A stretch of 64,000 nucleotides of DNA from Zygnema cylindricum (GCA_037447655.1 JBBHKE010002749.1:16531-80530); one strand, 5' to 3'. Counted from the first letter of the stretch, positions 44,357 to 56,309 are shown. Made by a program: numbers and translations. Notes: generated from the sequence alone by a model not told the origin.

Positions 44357-46150
44357 GTTTGGTTGCAGTTCAGGCAAACGTACAGGTAAACATTTTCATA
44401 GGCACCCATTGCAGGCTCGGATCTAGTCTCAGCTTCCTATTTCCCCTTAAGCTTCCACAAAGCTTGAAGTTGTGTTTGTTCCTCTTTGTTAAGAGAGGAT
44501 TCCCCCGTGAAACCTATAAAGTTGGCTTGCGCTTTGCTGGTAACAACCTTTTCTCTGGCCTTGCTGTTTACAAAATGATCTTATATCTTTATTACAGCCA
44601 ATGAAGTTTGTGGTGCCGTGGGATTCTTGTCGTGGATTGCGTGATAGACACTCTAATTGTCAAGAGCTGCTTGTCTTGTTGGTCTGAACGAGTTTCGAAT
44701 AGTGAAGTAATATTTTGTGGCCATGGCTGGAGTGTCAACGATAGACAGCTTGATCTTCTGACAGAGGCTCGAGAGGCGCTTGAAAAACGTCTACGGGGTT
44801 TGATATTTCAAACATCGAAATTACGTGAATTCCTTGATTATTGATTTCGTTCCTTTCTGTATAAAGGAGTCTTTAGGCCTCCAGAAGATTGGTGCAAGGA
44901 GTACGGTTGGCCACCATTTGGGTATCTACCTCAGCGGCATGTACGGCCTGCAAATTGTTAACTTAGGTTCTCCTTTATGCATACAATTTCATGTTTATAG
45001 TGAAAGTAGCAGTAACAAGGAGTGGTGCGGCTTGAGCTAGGTCGGCGGCTGCATTAAGGGCTTCGGCGTCAAGCACCGAATTTAAAATTTTGATGTTAGG
45101 AGCCATCAAAGGGGGTTGACGCTCCTTATTGTCAGCCAAAGCTCTTCATGCTAAAAAGTTTACCATCATAAGGAAAAGAGTGGTCTCAAAATCTCGTGAG
45201 ATGACCCCTTCCTTGTATTTGTTAACTTTTGACTGCATGAAGGATTTCCCCAACAGTTCAAAATCTGAGAAATCGATCCCCGATCTATCTCCCTTAAAGA
45301 TCTTTATGTCCCCCATTTCTTTTTCCTCCTCAGCAATGTGGGTGAACTGTGGAAAGTTTGGTCTGGTGGGGCTGACAAACTGAGCACGTGAAATGGCTCA
45401 GAGATCTGCCCCTTCTATATCTAAACCTCTTTCTCCTCCGGGTGAAACAGTTGGGATCTTCCCCCCCCAATGACGATGGTCTTGCTTTCAAAGGAGGTGT
45501 GGAATTTTTGGCTCCTATATATCCATGAGAGTATTTTTCCTCTCTCAAAAGTGTCTCCATCAATGGGATGTGGAGACAAGGTCTGTTCAAAGGCCTCAGT
45601 GGAATAGACGGCAATGGAGACAGAGACGACTAGGGACTTTGAGGAAAAGGTGTCTCGCTTTAGGGCAGCCTTTTAGAGGTCTCAGGAGGAGGAGTTCCAG
45701 AGCTGGAAGGTGGGGGGAATCGGTGAGGAGGTGAGTAGGTGAGGACGTCGTATTTGTAGGGCAAAACAAGCGGGTCTAAGAACCCCCGGACGGCTACAGC
45801 GGGAGAAAAGGATGGCGAAGGAGAGGAGGCGTGAGGTGGTGATGGGGGAGGAGTGGACTAGGTGAGAGAAATGTGTAATCTCTGGTCGGGTTATATTTCC
45901 ACCACGGCCTCCACTGTGGAAGTCCCTGCCACCAAGACAAAGGTTGAATGCTTTGTGGACAGAGCTGCCAAGTTACCCAGTAGATCTGCACCCAACCCCA
46001 TTTCGTTAAATCTTGTTGTCCCCCCCCTTTTCCGCTCAAGGGGAGATTACGGTCTAGGTCCCAGGTGAGTCCTTGCGGCCTGTATTGTAGGAGGAGTTGC
46101 TTGACTCTAAGGTGGTCTTCCTGCAGAGGAACCTATTCTACAAAGGGGAT
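44357..46150 (-). pseudogene. Ty3/Gypsy gag, N-terminal part
   Basis: Fragments in changing frames: QEDHLRVKQLLLQYRPQG and MGLGADLLGNLAALSTKH (46130-45950), IKILNSVLDAEALNAAADL (45090-45030), and KAREKVVTSKAQANFIGF with LNKEEQTQLQALWKLKG (44570-44450). C tracts at 45461-45468 and 46019-46026 fall in it and would favour slippage. No clear start codon or LTR is left; the right end is cut by element I. Confidence 0.5.
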
Positions 46151-46439
46151 CAACTTGTCCACTAAAGATCACTGATGACTCATGTCCTTGTGAAACTTAC
46201 GCTACAAACTACTACCTTTCTGCTGTCACACTAATTTACTGAGACTTAAAGTTTTCCAAAATCAATACTCCTCTAAAACTTTAGACTTAGTGTATCAACG
46301 CAGTTGCGATGTCACATCTAGCGCAGCATGGTAGCGCAACATGGCAACATAGCAACCCAGCAAACCAACTACTCACTTCGTTCCACTACATCCTAATTTT
46401 GTGCTAGTGCAACATAGCAGTATCAGAGTGTAGCAACTC

Positions 46440-47110
46440 ATCTATTCACCCAATCCTACCGCATCCCTATAATACTTCATTTTGGGAGCAGGAAAAACTA
46501 TAATAAGCATATCAGCAACCATTCTTGCGTCTAGCAGATAGCATAATTTGATCGCCGTAGAGAACACTTTTTTTCTTACAAAGTGTAATTGTACATCCAT
46601 GTGCTTACTCTTAAAGTGGTGACTTAGGTTAGAGGCAATGGTAATGGCAGCCTGGTTATCACACAAGATCGCCTGTGACCCAACCTGCATTGTATCCTAA
46701 TTCTTACAACATGGATTTTACCCATAAGAGTTCTTTGAGGGCCGAGCTTACTGCCATATGTTCTGACTCCATTGTCGATTGTGCTGTAACCTTTTGAAGT
46801 TTGCTACTCCAGAAGCACGTTCCGTTCCCAATTTGCAAAACGAAACTCATGGTGGATTTCCAGCTTGGCATGACGCCATAGCTTGTATCACTCCACGTTT
46901 GCATTTTCACTTCTCCTTGGCCTATTGTGAGTTTGAGGTCTTTTGTTCCTGCCATATATCTTAAGACTCTCCTTGCAGCATCAAAATCAGATTTTCTCGG
47001 ATTCTCTAGACTCCTACTCTCTACCCCGACTACTGCAGCAATGTCAGGATGGGTACAATTCATGAAATATATTTAGCTTCCTACTATATGTCTGTAAGGT
47101 ATTTGTGTCA
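46440..47110 (-). pseudogene. Copia RNase H (element I)
   Basis: The 119-codon frame (46704-47063) starts MNCTHPDIAAVVGVESRSLE and has MQTWSDTSYGVMPSWKST and QSTMESEHMAVSSALKELL. The second frame (46442-46690) has ILCDNQAAITIASNLSHHFK and ends ARMVADMLIIVFPAPKMKYY, then YRDAVGLGE. A small deletion or shift lies near 46695. Overall order and length are normal. Confidence 0.87.
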
Positions 47111-47960
47111 TAAAATCATTCTCCCTTGAATCTGAATACTCTATAACAATGACACCTGGTTCTGTCTCTTCTCCCATTGTCTTTTGCCGAAATTCCATTG
47201 GAGTAAGACATCCTTTTGCCCTTTGCATTCCATACTCATCTAACATGTTTCCAATAGCCTCTCTTTGAGTCAATTTTATTACTTTCTTATTTCTGTCCCT
47301 CTCTACCTGAATATCCAAAATATATTTTGCCTCATTCAGATCTTTCATCTCGAACCGTGAGTTTAGAGCGGTTTTGATTTTATTAATTTCAGCCATTGAT
47401 TTGCTAATAAATAATAAATCATCTACATACATCGCTATATACACTATCCCATTTTCACCCTTTAGAACATAGATAGTGATCATAACTTATCCTTTGAAAT
47501 CCTAGGCTAGTCAAAAATTCATCAAACTTTAGATTCCATTGCCTATGGGCCTGTTTTAGGCCATACAGAGATTTTAGCAACTTGCATACTAAGTGTTCCT
47601 TTCCTAGTTCTGCATGTTTTTCTGGCTTCTACATATAAATAGTCTCCTTTACTTCTCCATGCAAAAATGTTGTCTTTATATCTATTGTATGTATTTCCAT
47701 ATCCTCTATAGCAGCTAGGGACAACAAAATTCCAACTGTCAGAAATCTTACAACGAAGAGATTGTTTCTTCAAAATTGATTCCTTCCTTTTGATTATAAC
47801 CCTTTGCCACAAGTCTAGGCTTATATCGTTCAATCGTGTTATCGGGATTTAACTTCACCTTGAATACCCATTTGTTGTCGATCACTTTTCCGTTCGGAGG
47901 AAGTTCCATAAGCTCCCATGTTTAAGCCTCCATGATTGACTTCATTTCATCGTTTGCTGC
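47073..47960 (-). pseudogene. Copia reverse transcriptase (element I)
   Basis: The frame 47073-47483 holds YVDDLLFISKSMAEINKIK and MKDLNEAKYILDIQVERD. Upstream pieces in other frames give KVKLNPDNTIER, FNQEEGINFEETISS and MEIHTIDIKTTFLHGEVKE. Asp-Asp of the active site are intact. At least two shifts occur between 47480 and 47830. Confidence 0.85.
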
Positions 47961-49560
47961 CTCGATCCAGTGATTCCCCTCTGTTGATGAGTAGGCCTCT
48001 TGGATGGTCAAGAGCTCCCCTATGGCTCCCGAGTAGGCAAAGTGTGAACTTGCTTGCAGGTGACTTGTGGATCTTCTTCCTCCCGAAAATTCTAAGGTTG
48101 AGATCGTAGGCTGCCGCGCATTGCGCTGATTGTGCTGGTTGGAATCCGTGTGTAGTCACTCCTCTTGGTCCGGTTCGAACTAAACTTGTTGAGGAATTTG
48201 GAGAGAGTCTGATTCCGGAGTCGCCACCGGAGAATGTTGCATCTACGGGACAATTTCTTGCATGCAATCTAGAATGACATACTCTTGTACTTTTTGCTGC
48301 TTTTGCTGCTCTGTCATTTGAAATAAATCTATCGAGTCTAGTTCCTCTTTGACAGTGATATTCCTTGCAACAACTATTTTCTGCCTCTCAAACACAAAGA
48401 CTTTGGAACCTTTTGAGAGATCATCATATCCAAACAAAATACCCAATAATCCATTCGGTTCCATTCTCCATCTGTCTGCAGACGTGTCCAAGATAAAGCA
48501 TTGACTACCAAAGACTTTGAAGTGGCTAACATCTGGTTTGCTACCTGTCCAGATCTTATAAGGAGTAGATTCTACCGATCTTGATCCTATCCTATTCTTA
48601 ATATAAAATGCACAATTTAGAGCCTCAGCCCAGAATTTCGGATCCACATTTTTATCTGCAAGTAACGATCTTGAGCTCTCCGTGAGATTTCTATTTAATC
48701 TCTCAGACACCCCATTTTGTTGCGGGGAATGTGGAACAATCAGTAGATGACTTATGCCTACCTCGAGTAAAAATGATTCAAACTCTTTTGATGTATATTC
48801 ACCTCCATTGTCCGATCTGACCTAGAAAATAGGTAAATCATGAACCTTTTCAGCATATGCTTTGTAGTGTTTGAAGTGACCAATCACTTCACTCTTTTCT
48901 TTCATGTAGTACACTTTTGTAAACCCAGAGATATCATCTGTGAAGGTGACCATATATTTCATTCCCCCGGCAGATGGAACCTTCGCAGGACCAAAAACAT
49001 CCGAATGAATTTGTTGTAAAAGTTTTGTGGATCGATGCTCAGATTCTTTAGGAAACAGTAGTCTGTGGATTTTGCCCAAAGCGGAGCCATGGCATGTTTT
49101 GACTAGCCGATCTGTGATTGATTCACCCTCTGTTTATCTAGCAATGACCATTTTTCTCAAACTATCATAACTTACATGGCTTTATGTCACAACTCATCTA
49201 AATGCAAAACACCAGAGTACAGAATATCATTCTCCTTGGTATTAGCCATATCCATTCGGTACATCTTGCTACAATCTCTAGTACCTGTAACTACGAATTT
49301 GCTATTTTTGCTAACAACCTGCCTACAATTTTTCAAATTAACCTCAAAGCCTTTACTCTCTACCAAGTACGTAAAAAACAGATTTTTCTTAATGTCAGGC
49401 TCAAATAAGACATTGTGAAGAGTTCTTTCAGTTGTTTTGCGCCTCCAAATCCACTAGCAAATACACATCACCCACAACACGAGTCTGAACACTCATGCCA
49501 CAAACATAATAAATATTTTTCTCCGTCGTTGTTTTCAGATTTTTGAAGATGGCTTTGTTC
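47947..49560 (-). pseudogene. Copia protease remnant and integrase (element I)
   Basis: The right part (49080-49560) is the protease to pre-integrase region with many stops (YYVCGMSVQTRVVGD, MYRMDMANTKENDILYSGV). Integrase frames: 48822-49079 (MGKIHRLLFPKESEHRSTK, IHSDVFGPAKVPSAGG, first Asp) and 48243-48710 (MSERLNRNLTESSRSLLADK, KFWAEALNCAFYIKN, FKVFGSQCFILDTSADRW). The segment between reads SDNGGEYTSKEFESFLLEVG. The linker 47947-48267 is Ser/Pro-rich with SGGRRSTSHLQ in a neighbouring frame. Confidence 0.83.
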
Positions 49561-49565
49561 CAGCA

Positions 49566-50249
49566 TATTGAAAAGTAAGCTTTAGTAAGTCTTAGAAATT
49601 AGAGTCTAGGACTTAGAATAATTTTGGAATAAACTGTTCAATATTGACCAAATTAAGTGTAGATTTTTTGTAGTATCTACACGAATAGTTTTTTTAAGTA
49701 AATAAGTGTGTAGGGCCGGCAGTGAATGTAGACGTGATAAGAATAACCCGGATTTTTAGGGTATAGATAATGTTAGAGGACAATTTTGATCCAAACACTT
49801 AGATTTTTGTGAGTAGGCTGTATAGTGAACCCTGTATATACGTTTTAGATGTTTTCTAGAACTTTAAAGTATTTAGTTCAATTAGGATTGATCAATTCTA
49901 CACAAAATGTACAATCTACACAGATTTTAAAGAAGTGAGAGCACTAAGTGCAGTTTAAGGTGTTTTGTGCTCTATTGTCTTTGATTTGCTTGTAGTACAT
50001 GTTTGTTTGGTTGAAAGACCTCTTTCATTTGTAGTTACATATCTTACACTATTGATCTAGTCTTATAGGTATTCCTCTTTGGGTTTGCTTTCGCTAACAT
50101 GTCTGATAATGGCTCAGCTCCTACAGCAAGTGCTCCTATTAGCCCTAGTGCTCCATCGCTCCTCCAAGGACGAATATCCCAGCTGGTGCAAGTGTGACTC
50201 CTAGTGGGAGTGGATCACAGCCAAGTCTTAATGCCCATGACCTACAACT
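49566..50249 (+). repeat. 5' LTR of element E1 (fam3)
   Basis: Opens TATTGAAAAGTAAGC and ends CTACAACT before the priming site; the consensus end is CAACA. GGACTTAGAATAATTTTGG lies only about 35 bases from the start, unlike the other families. The gag ATG (ATGTCTGATAATGGCTCAGC, MSDNGSA) is at 50099, so about 150 bases of gag frame lie in the LTR. Confidence 0.85.
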
Positions 50250-50261
50250 GGTTATGGGCCC
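50250..50261 (+). other. Primer binding site, half-tRNA-iMet type (element E1)
   Basis: GGTTATGGGCCC, an exact match to the complement of the initiator tRNA-Met anticodon arm. It is read as V-M-G-P in gag, followed by PPNLPIFDG. Confidence 0.82.
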
Positions 50262-51130
50262 ACCGCCCAACTTACCTATCTTTGATGGATCGGATTACTT
50301 GTATTGGGAAGATATGCTGAGCTCCTATTTTGAAGAGAGGGACTTTGTCATCCATTGTGGATGGGACTGCTGATGAGACTACATCGGATTGGAGAAAGAA
50401 GAATATCCACTACCTCAATGTCTTGAAGCAGTCTATGCCAAAGGAGTTGGTAATGTCTTACCTTGATATGAATAAGGCTTCTCAAATCTGGTTTAGTGTA
50501 CATGCTATGTATGTTCAACTTGATGTCACTGTTACTCTAATACAGCAACATAAATCTTTGAATTTAAGTATTATGGAGGTAGTATGTCAAATCATTGTCA
50601 TGTTGTGAAAAGGTTGTTCTTTCAGAATACTAGTGTAGGTGAAGATTTTTCACCACCTCAGCAAGCTATGTTATTGATGAGAACTCAGCCCCATGAATAT
50701 AAAGGGAGCCAGGGATAGGCATAGGGGTCTTCCACAACGTCAATGGAATATTGAGTTAGCAATTCAGTTTATTATAAGAGAAGAAGCTAACAAGATTTTA
50801 CAAAGAGGTAGTAGTAAGTCCGTGCACTCATTAGATAACCAGTTTTCAGACTCTAATTATGGTAGAGGTAGTGGTCCTAGAAAATCACCATTAACCTGTT
50901 ATTATTGTGATGAAAAATGGCATGTGTTCAGAATGTGTCATTCCTACAAGAGAGCGAAAGCCACAGGATATTGTCGCTCTAGTTGGAACAAAAGTCGAGT
51001 TCCTTCTCAATCAGGTGGACGACCAACTTCTCTTTTCAACTAACTTAAGGAGGAGGATGTGAGCAGCTTTCACAACAACAGTGAAAAGAAATATTTTGCG
51101 ATGGCACAAGCAACAGAAGGCGTGGGGGAA
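50250..51130 (+). pseudogene. Copia gag (element E1)
   Basis: GPPPNLPIFDGSDYLYWEDM, then a shift into LSSIVDGTADETTSDWRKKN and VMSYLDMNKASQIWFSVHAM (50330-50608). A further frame (50693-51043) has LPQRQWNIELAIQFIIREEA and the zinc knuckle CYYCDEKWHVFRMC. It ends near SLFN and a stop at 51041. A LTR ATG at 50099 is the likely original start. Confidence 0.83.
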
Positions 51131-52730
51131 GACGAATGGATAATGTACTCTGGTGCATAAGCCCACATGTGTCGCAATCGCCATCTATTTGAGAGTATTA
51201 ATCTATTTCACCCATCAAAATTTATTTTAGTGATGATACCTTTGTTGAGTCAAAAGCAAAAGGGAGGGTATCACTTATGTTGAATGTAGAGGGAAAACTT
51301 GTGAAATGGGTTTTGGAAGATGTGTTTCATGTCCTTGTTTTTATAAGAAATTTCTCTCTACATCAGTGGTAGAAAAGAAAGTTATTAAAATTATATTCGA
51401 GAATGGAAAGAAAACAGTGAGTAAGAATGGGAAAATAGCTGCAGAGGGATTTGCTGGAGGAAACAATTTGTATCGTTTGAGTCTTTCAAATGATAAAGAC
51501 AATGATGTTATGTACTCAAGTGTAATCAGTGATTGTGATTTATGGCATAAACGTTTAAAACATGTGAATTATGATAGATTAGAAATGATGGTAAATCAAA
51601 AAATGGTGGAAAAAGTAAAAATTAGTCAAAAACCAACATCAAATCTAAATGATGGTAGTGCAATGGGAAAAAATTATAAGTTGCATTTCCCTTTGCAAAC
51701 TGATCATAGAAGCAGTAGGGTGCTAGAAATATGTTATTTAGATGTATGGGGGCCATCTAGGTATCTATCTGTGGGAGGTGCTAAGTTTATACTTACATTT
51801 TTTGATGACTATAGTAGATTAACTACAGTTTATTTCTTGAAAAGTAAAAATGTAGTTTTTTCAAAATTTAAAGAGTATAAGGCTTGGGTTGAAAACCTGC
51901 ATGAAAGAAAGATAACGGGATTCAGATCTGATAATACAAGGGAGTACATTTCTAATGAGTTTGCAGAATTCCTCAAATTACATGGAATCTCACATTACCT
52001 AACTATTCTTTATTCTCCAGAACAAAACAGTGTTTGTGAGAGAATGAATAGGACCATATCAGAGTGTGATAGGATGATGATGGCTGATATGGACATAGAT
52101 TTCAAATTTTGGGCTGAGGCTATGAATTGTGCAGCTTATGTGAGAAAGAGTCTAGAGACAAGGGCAGTAAAAGATAAAACTCCCTATGAAATGTGGATTA
52201 GACACAAACCAGATGTAAGTCAATTCAAAGTTTTGGGAGTAAGGTATTCATGCTAGATAATGATCCACAAAAATGAAAATTAGAGCTAAATGGCATACCA
52301 GGGATATTTCTAGGGTATGATGATCATGCCAACGGTTATAAAGTATTAAGAGAAATTGAGTTGTGGTAGCCAGAAACAACATAGTGAAGGATGAGGGAAA
52401 AGGAGTAGATGTATTTAATCATCCTGCAGATAAAGTGAAAGATAAAAGTGTTGATTATATCTTTTTAGAGGAAAATTCTATGTTTTTCATGAAAATTATA
52501 GAAAATGCATCTAGTTTAACTCAAAATGACTTAGAATCATCTTCTCTACCAGAAACAGGAAGTGTTATGCCTGAAAGAGTTGTAGACTCTCCTCTACCTC
52601 AAGCCGAAACTGAATTACAAGAGGAATCACATGTATCGAGGAGGATGACCCAACCATATATACCATCGACAGAATTTCCCGGTGGAGTTAGGCGAAGTGC
52701 ATGACTCAGGGGAGAAAATACAGCCTTTGC
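51131..52730 (+). pseudogene. Copia protease and integrase (element E1)
   Basis: The protease block reads EWIMYSGA-stop-AHMC at about 51136-51172: the catalytic Asp is Tyr and a stop follows. The 316-codon frame (51306-52256) contains HKRLKHVNYDRL and then NLNDGSAMGK, where CDGCALGK is expected, so both finger cysteines are gone. The integrase core keeps its first Asp (YLDVWGPSRYLSVGG), second Asp (RSDNTREYISNEF) and Glu (SPEQNSVCERMNR). The linker frame (52363-52704) ends IPSTEFPGGVRRSA. Confidence 0.85.
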
Positions 52731-52739
52731 TCATTCTAC

Positions 52740-53690
52740 ACACATAGAAGAGATTTTAACATTGAAAGAAGCTTTTTCGAGTAATGAAAATAAACATTAG
52801 GTGGAACCTGTCAATGGGGAAATGAAGTCCATCATCGAGGCCCAAACTTGGGATTTGGTGGAACTTCCTCCAGGAAGAAAGGCTATTGGAAGTAAATGGG
52901 TGTTTAAATTAAAAATGAACCCTAATAATACCATAGTCAGTATAAGGCTAGTTTGGTTGCTAAGGGATGTAATCAAAAAGAGGGGATAGATTATGAAGAA
53001 ACTTTTTCACCGGTTGTAAGGTTTCCATATGTTCACATCTTACTTACATTAGCTACGATAGAGGATTTTGACATCCACCAAATGGATGTCAAAACTCCCT
53101 TTTTGCATGTTGATTTAGATGAGGTCATTTATATGAAGCAGATCGAGAGTAATGAGGAAGTAGGAAAAGTAAATCTTTTGTGCAGACTTTTAAAATCATT
53201 TTATGGCCTAAATTAGGCCTCAAGGTAGTGGAACCGAAAGATGGATGAGTTCTTGACAGGATAAGGGTGTACTAGAATTAGCTAAGATCATTCAGTATAT
53301 GTGATGTGTGGTGATAATCGTGATAAGGTGATATTCATTGCTGTGTATGTTGATGATTTGCTGCTAATTAGTAGGAACAAAGAAGGAATTGGTAGAGTAA
53401 AACACGCTCTTAATTCAAAATTTGAAATGAAGGATTTCGGTGAGGCTAAATACATTCTTAAAATACAAGTTGAAAGAGATATAGAAAAGAAAATCACTAG
53501 GCTAACTCAAAAGGAAGCGATAGGAAACATGTTAGAAAAATTTACCTTGGCTGATGCCAAAGGTTGTGCAACTCCTATGGAGTATAAGCAAAATCTTGAA
53601 TTAATGGAGCATGAGTTTGGAATCATATACATGAGGAACTCAGTGCAGAAGAGCAAAAAATTATTTCCCAAGTACCTTACAGACAAGTAG
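52740..53690 (+). pseudogene. Copia reverse transcriptase (element E1)
   Basis: Frames 52801-52989 (NGEMKSIIEAQTWDLVELPP, GSKWVFKLKMNPNNTI), 52953-53216 (DYEETFSPVVRFPYVHILL, HQMDVKTPFLHVDLDEVIYM) and 53301-53690 (YVDDLLLISRNKEGIGR, MKDFGEAKYILKIQVERD). Active-site Asp-Asp are kept. Shifts lie near 52940 and 53220-53300. Confidence 0.86.
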
Positions 53691-54345
53691 TAGGGAGTGT
53701 GATTTACTTCATGAATTGCACTAGGTCTGATATAGCTGCAGCTGCTGGTGTGTTGAGCAAAAGTCTACAAAATCCACGGAAAAAGAGTGGGCGGCAGCAA
53801 AAAGGGTCTTAAGATATTTTGTTTAGGACTAGGAATCTTTGGCTTACTTTGGTAGGGGACAAGGTTAATATTAATACTTGGAGTGATGCTAGCTATGGTG
53901 ATGTGCCTAATAGGAAGTCTACAACTGGGTATGTCATTTAGATTGGAAGTGGAACTTGTAGTTGGAGTAGTAAACTTCAAAAAGTCACTGCACAATCGAC
54001 CATGGAAGACGAATACATGGTTGCAAGCGCAGCCATAAAAGAGTTGCTTTGGATTAAGGCATTTCTTCAAGAATTGGGGTTTACACAACACGGAACACAA
54101 ATAATGTGGTGTTACAATCAAGCATCCATTTCTGTGGCTACAAACCCAAGTCACCATTTTAAGAGTAAGCATATGGACATTCAACTACATTTGGTACGAG
54201 GAAAAGTTTTTTAAAGAGTAGTCAAAAATTGTTATTTGCCTTATGAGAAAATGGTTGCGGACATGTTGACAAAAGCCCTTCCCGCTCCTAAGTTGGAGTA
54301 CTGAAGAAAAACATGTGGTCTAAGAGAGTAAGTCTTATAAAGCTT
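53670..54345 (+). pseudogene. Copia RNase H (element E1)
   Basis: Reads YRQVVGSVIYFMNCTRSDIA, then NTWSDASYGDVPNRKSTTGY, a stop, STMEDEYMVASAAIKELLWI, QASISVATNPSHHFKSKHMD and VADMLTKALPAPKLEY. Several frames are used. A GGA codon block near 53780-53830 is shifted. The end (GLRE and stop) precedes the 3' LTR by about 25 bases. Confidence 0.84.
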
Positions 54346-54353
54346 AACGAAAG

Positions 54354-54992
54354 TATTGAAAAGTAAGCTATAGTAAGTCTTAGAAATTTGAGTGTAGGAC
54401 TTAGAATAATTTTGGAATACAAACTGTTCAATATTGACCAAATTTAGTGTAGATTTTTTGCAGTATCTACACGAATAATTATCTTTAAGTAAATTAGTGT
54501 GTAGGGCCGCCAATGAATGTGGGCGTAATAAGAATCACCCGGATTTTTAGGGTATAGATATTGTTAGTGGACAATTCTGGTCCAAACACTTAGATTTTTG
54601 TTAGTAGGCTGTCTGGTGAACCCTGTACATATATTTTAGATGTTTTCTAGATCTTTTGAGTATTTAGTTCAATTAGGATTAATCAGTTTGACACAGAATG
54701 TACATTTTACACAAGAGTTAAGGAAATGTGAGCACTAAGTGCAGTTTAAGGTGTTTTGTGCTCTTTTGTCCTCTATTGTCTTTGATTTGCTTGTAGTACA
54801 TGTTTGTATGGTTGAAAGACCTCTTTCATTTGGAGTTACATATCTTACACTATAGATTTAGTGTACTAGACATTTCTCTTTCGATTTGTTTCTGTTGTCA
54901 TGTCTACTAATGGCTCCGTTCTCGCTGGTGCAAGCTTGACTCATAGTGGGAGTGGATCTCAGCCAAGTTAGAATGCCCATGACCTTGAACAA
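54354..54992 (+). repeat. fam3 LTR 2
   Basis: Opens TATTGAAAAGTAAGC and ends near CTTGAACAA, where it joins integrase sequence rather than a priming site. GGACTTAGAATAATTTTGG is at 54397. It serves as 3' LTR of E1 and as the left LTR of the next unit. Confidence 0.85.
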
Positions 54993-55677
54993 ATTGTGTT
55001 GCTTATCTGAGAAACAGGTTAAAAACAAGGTCAGTAAAAGATAAAACTCCCTATGAAATATGGACTAGACACAAACTAGATGTAACTCATTTCAAGGTTT
55101 TTGAAAGTAAGGTTTTTATGTTAGATAATGATCGGCAGAAATGGAAACTATAACCTAAAGGTATACCAGGGCTACTTGTAGGGTATGATGATCATGCTAA
55201 AGGATATAGAGTGTATGACACTAAAAGAAATAGAGTTGTGGTAGCTAGAAATATTATTGTGAAGGATGAAGGTAAAGAAGTAGATGTATTTAATGAGCTT
55301 ATAGATGAGAAGAAGGATAGAAGTGTTGATTATATATTTTTAGAGGAAAATCCCATGTTTTTCAAGAAAATATAAAGAAAATGCATCTACATTAGCTCAA
55401 AGTGACTTGCAATCATCTTCTCCACCAGAAACAAGAAGTGTTATGCCCGAAAGAGTTGCAGACTCTCCTCTACTTCAAGCCGAAACTGAATCACAAGAAG
55501 AATCACATGTATAAATGAGGAGGACCCAACCATTTATAACAACGACATAATTCCCTGGTGGAGTGAGGGGAAGTGCGAGACTCAGGGGAGAAAATGCAGC
55601 CTTTGCTCACTCAGCACACATACAAGAGCCTCTACTGTTAACGAAAGCTTTTTCGAGTAATCAAAGGGAACAATAGG
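54993..55677 (+). pseudogene. Copia integrase C-terminal fragment (fam3)
   Basis: Starts at NCVAYLRNRLKTRSVKDKT, then TPYEIWTRHKLDVTHFKVF, GYDDHAKGYRVYDTKRNRVV and the linker ESHV, FITTT-like text. It is 0.7 kb of internal sequence between two fam3 LTRs, matching about 52125-52790 of E1. Protease, gag and reverse transcriptase are missing. Confidence 0.83.
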
Positions 55678-56309
55678 TATTGAAAATTAAGCTTAAGTAA
55701 GTCTTAGAAATCTGAGTCTATTACTTAGAATATTTTTGAATTACCAACTGTTCAATATTAACCAAATTAAGTGTAGATTTTTTGTAGTATCTACACCACT
55801 AGTTATCTTTAAGTAAATTAGTGTGTAAGGTCATCAATGAATGTGGACGTGATAAAAATCACCCGGATTTTTAAGGTATAGATATTGTTAGTGGAAAATT
55901 CTGGTCTAAACACTTAGATTTTTGTCAATATGCTGACTGGTGAACCCTTTACATACGTTTTAGATGTTTTCTAGATCTTTTGAGTATTTAGTTCAATTAG
56001 GATTGATCAGTTCTATACAGAATGTACATTCTACAAAAGATATTAGGAAATGAGAGCACTAAGTGCACTTTAAGGTTTTTTTTTCTGTTCTATTGTCCTT
56101 GAATTGCTTGTAGTATTTGTTAATCTAGTTTAAAGACCTCTCTCACTTAAAGCTACATATCTTACAATATATATCTAGTCAAATAGGTACTTTTTCAAGG
56201 GTTTGCTTCTACTATCATGTTTACTAATGGCTCTGTCCTTGTTGGTGCAAGTGTGATGCCTAGTGGGAGTAAAACACAGCCAAGTCAGATTGCCAATGAC
56301 TTACAACAG
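55678..56309 (+). repeat. fam3 LTR 3
   Basis: Opens TATTGAAAATTAAGC and ends TTACAACA before an intact priming site. The gag start codon is displaced: ATGTTTACTAATGGCTCTG (MFTNGSVLVGAS) at 56217. The shared box is decayed here (ATTACTTAGAATATTTTTG at 55716). Confidence 0.85.

Larger units (their letters stand above)
38891..46150 (-). mobile_element. Ty3/Gypsy element with gag, protease and DNA methyltransferase
   Basis: Minus-strand Gypsy remnant, more GC-rich than its surroundings. From right to left: gag (46150-44357, 43115-42280, 41119-40817), protease (40816-40200), linker, and a C5 DNA methyltransferase (39860-38920). Two solo LTRs with target duplications interrupt gag. Reverse transcriptase, RNase H and integrase are not present next to it. 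The left end meets a fam2 LTR copy, the right end the element I LTR. Confidence 0.8.
46150..49565 (-). mobile_element. Copia element I (fam2), 5'-truncated
   Basis: Minus-strand fam2 element from protease to 3' LTR start. The LTR piece (46267-46150) opens TATTGATTTTGG and follows a polypurine tract (complement at 46268-46282). A GC-rich tail with AACATGGCAAC and GCGCAGCATGG words (46290-46430) resembles the element F tail. The upstream part (gag, 5' LTR) is missing, cut by the fam3 LTR at 49566. Confidence 0.83.
49566..54992 (+). mobile_element. Copia element E1 (fam3), full length, decayed
   Basis: Plus-strand order: 5' LTR 49566-50249, priming site, gag, protease, integrase, reverse transcriptase, RNase H, 3' LTR 54354-54992. 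Codon text is more AT-rich than in fam1. Multiple stops and frameshifts are present, and key residues in protease and the integrase finger are lost. It is the first unit of a tandem fam3 array. Confidence 0.85.

Noticed and set aside
40848-46026. C tracts at 40848, 45461 and 46019 as programmed slippage sites in Gypsy gag
   Set aside because: They fall in decayed sequence, their lengths vary, and there is no paired frame on both sides that slippage would join.
32151-46150. The chromodomain tail and the methyltransferase part as two ends of one Gypsy element
   Set aside because: They share strand and GC content, but the ancestral satellite array and the element G LTR lie between them, so they more likely come from separate copies; the family link is unproven.
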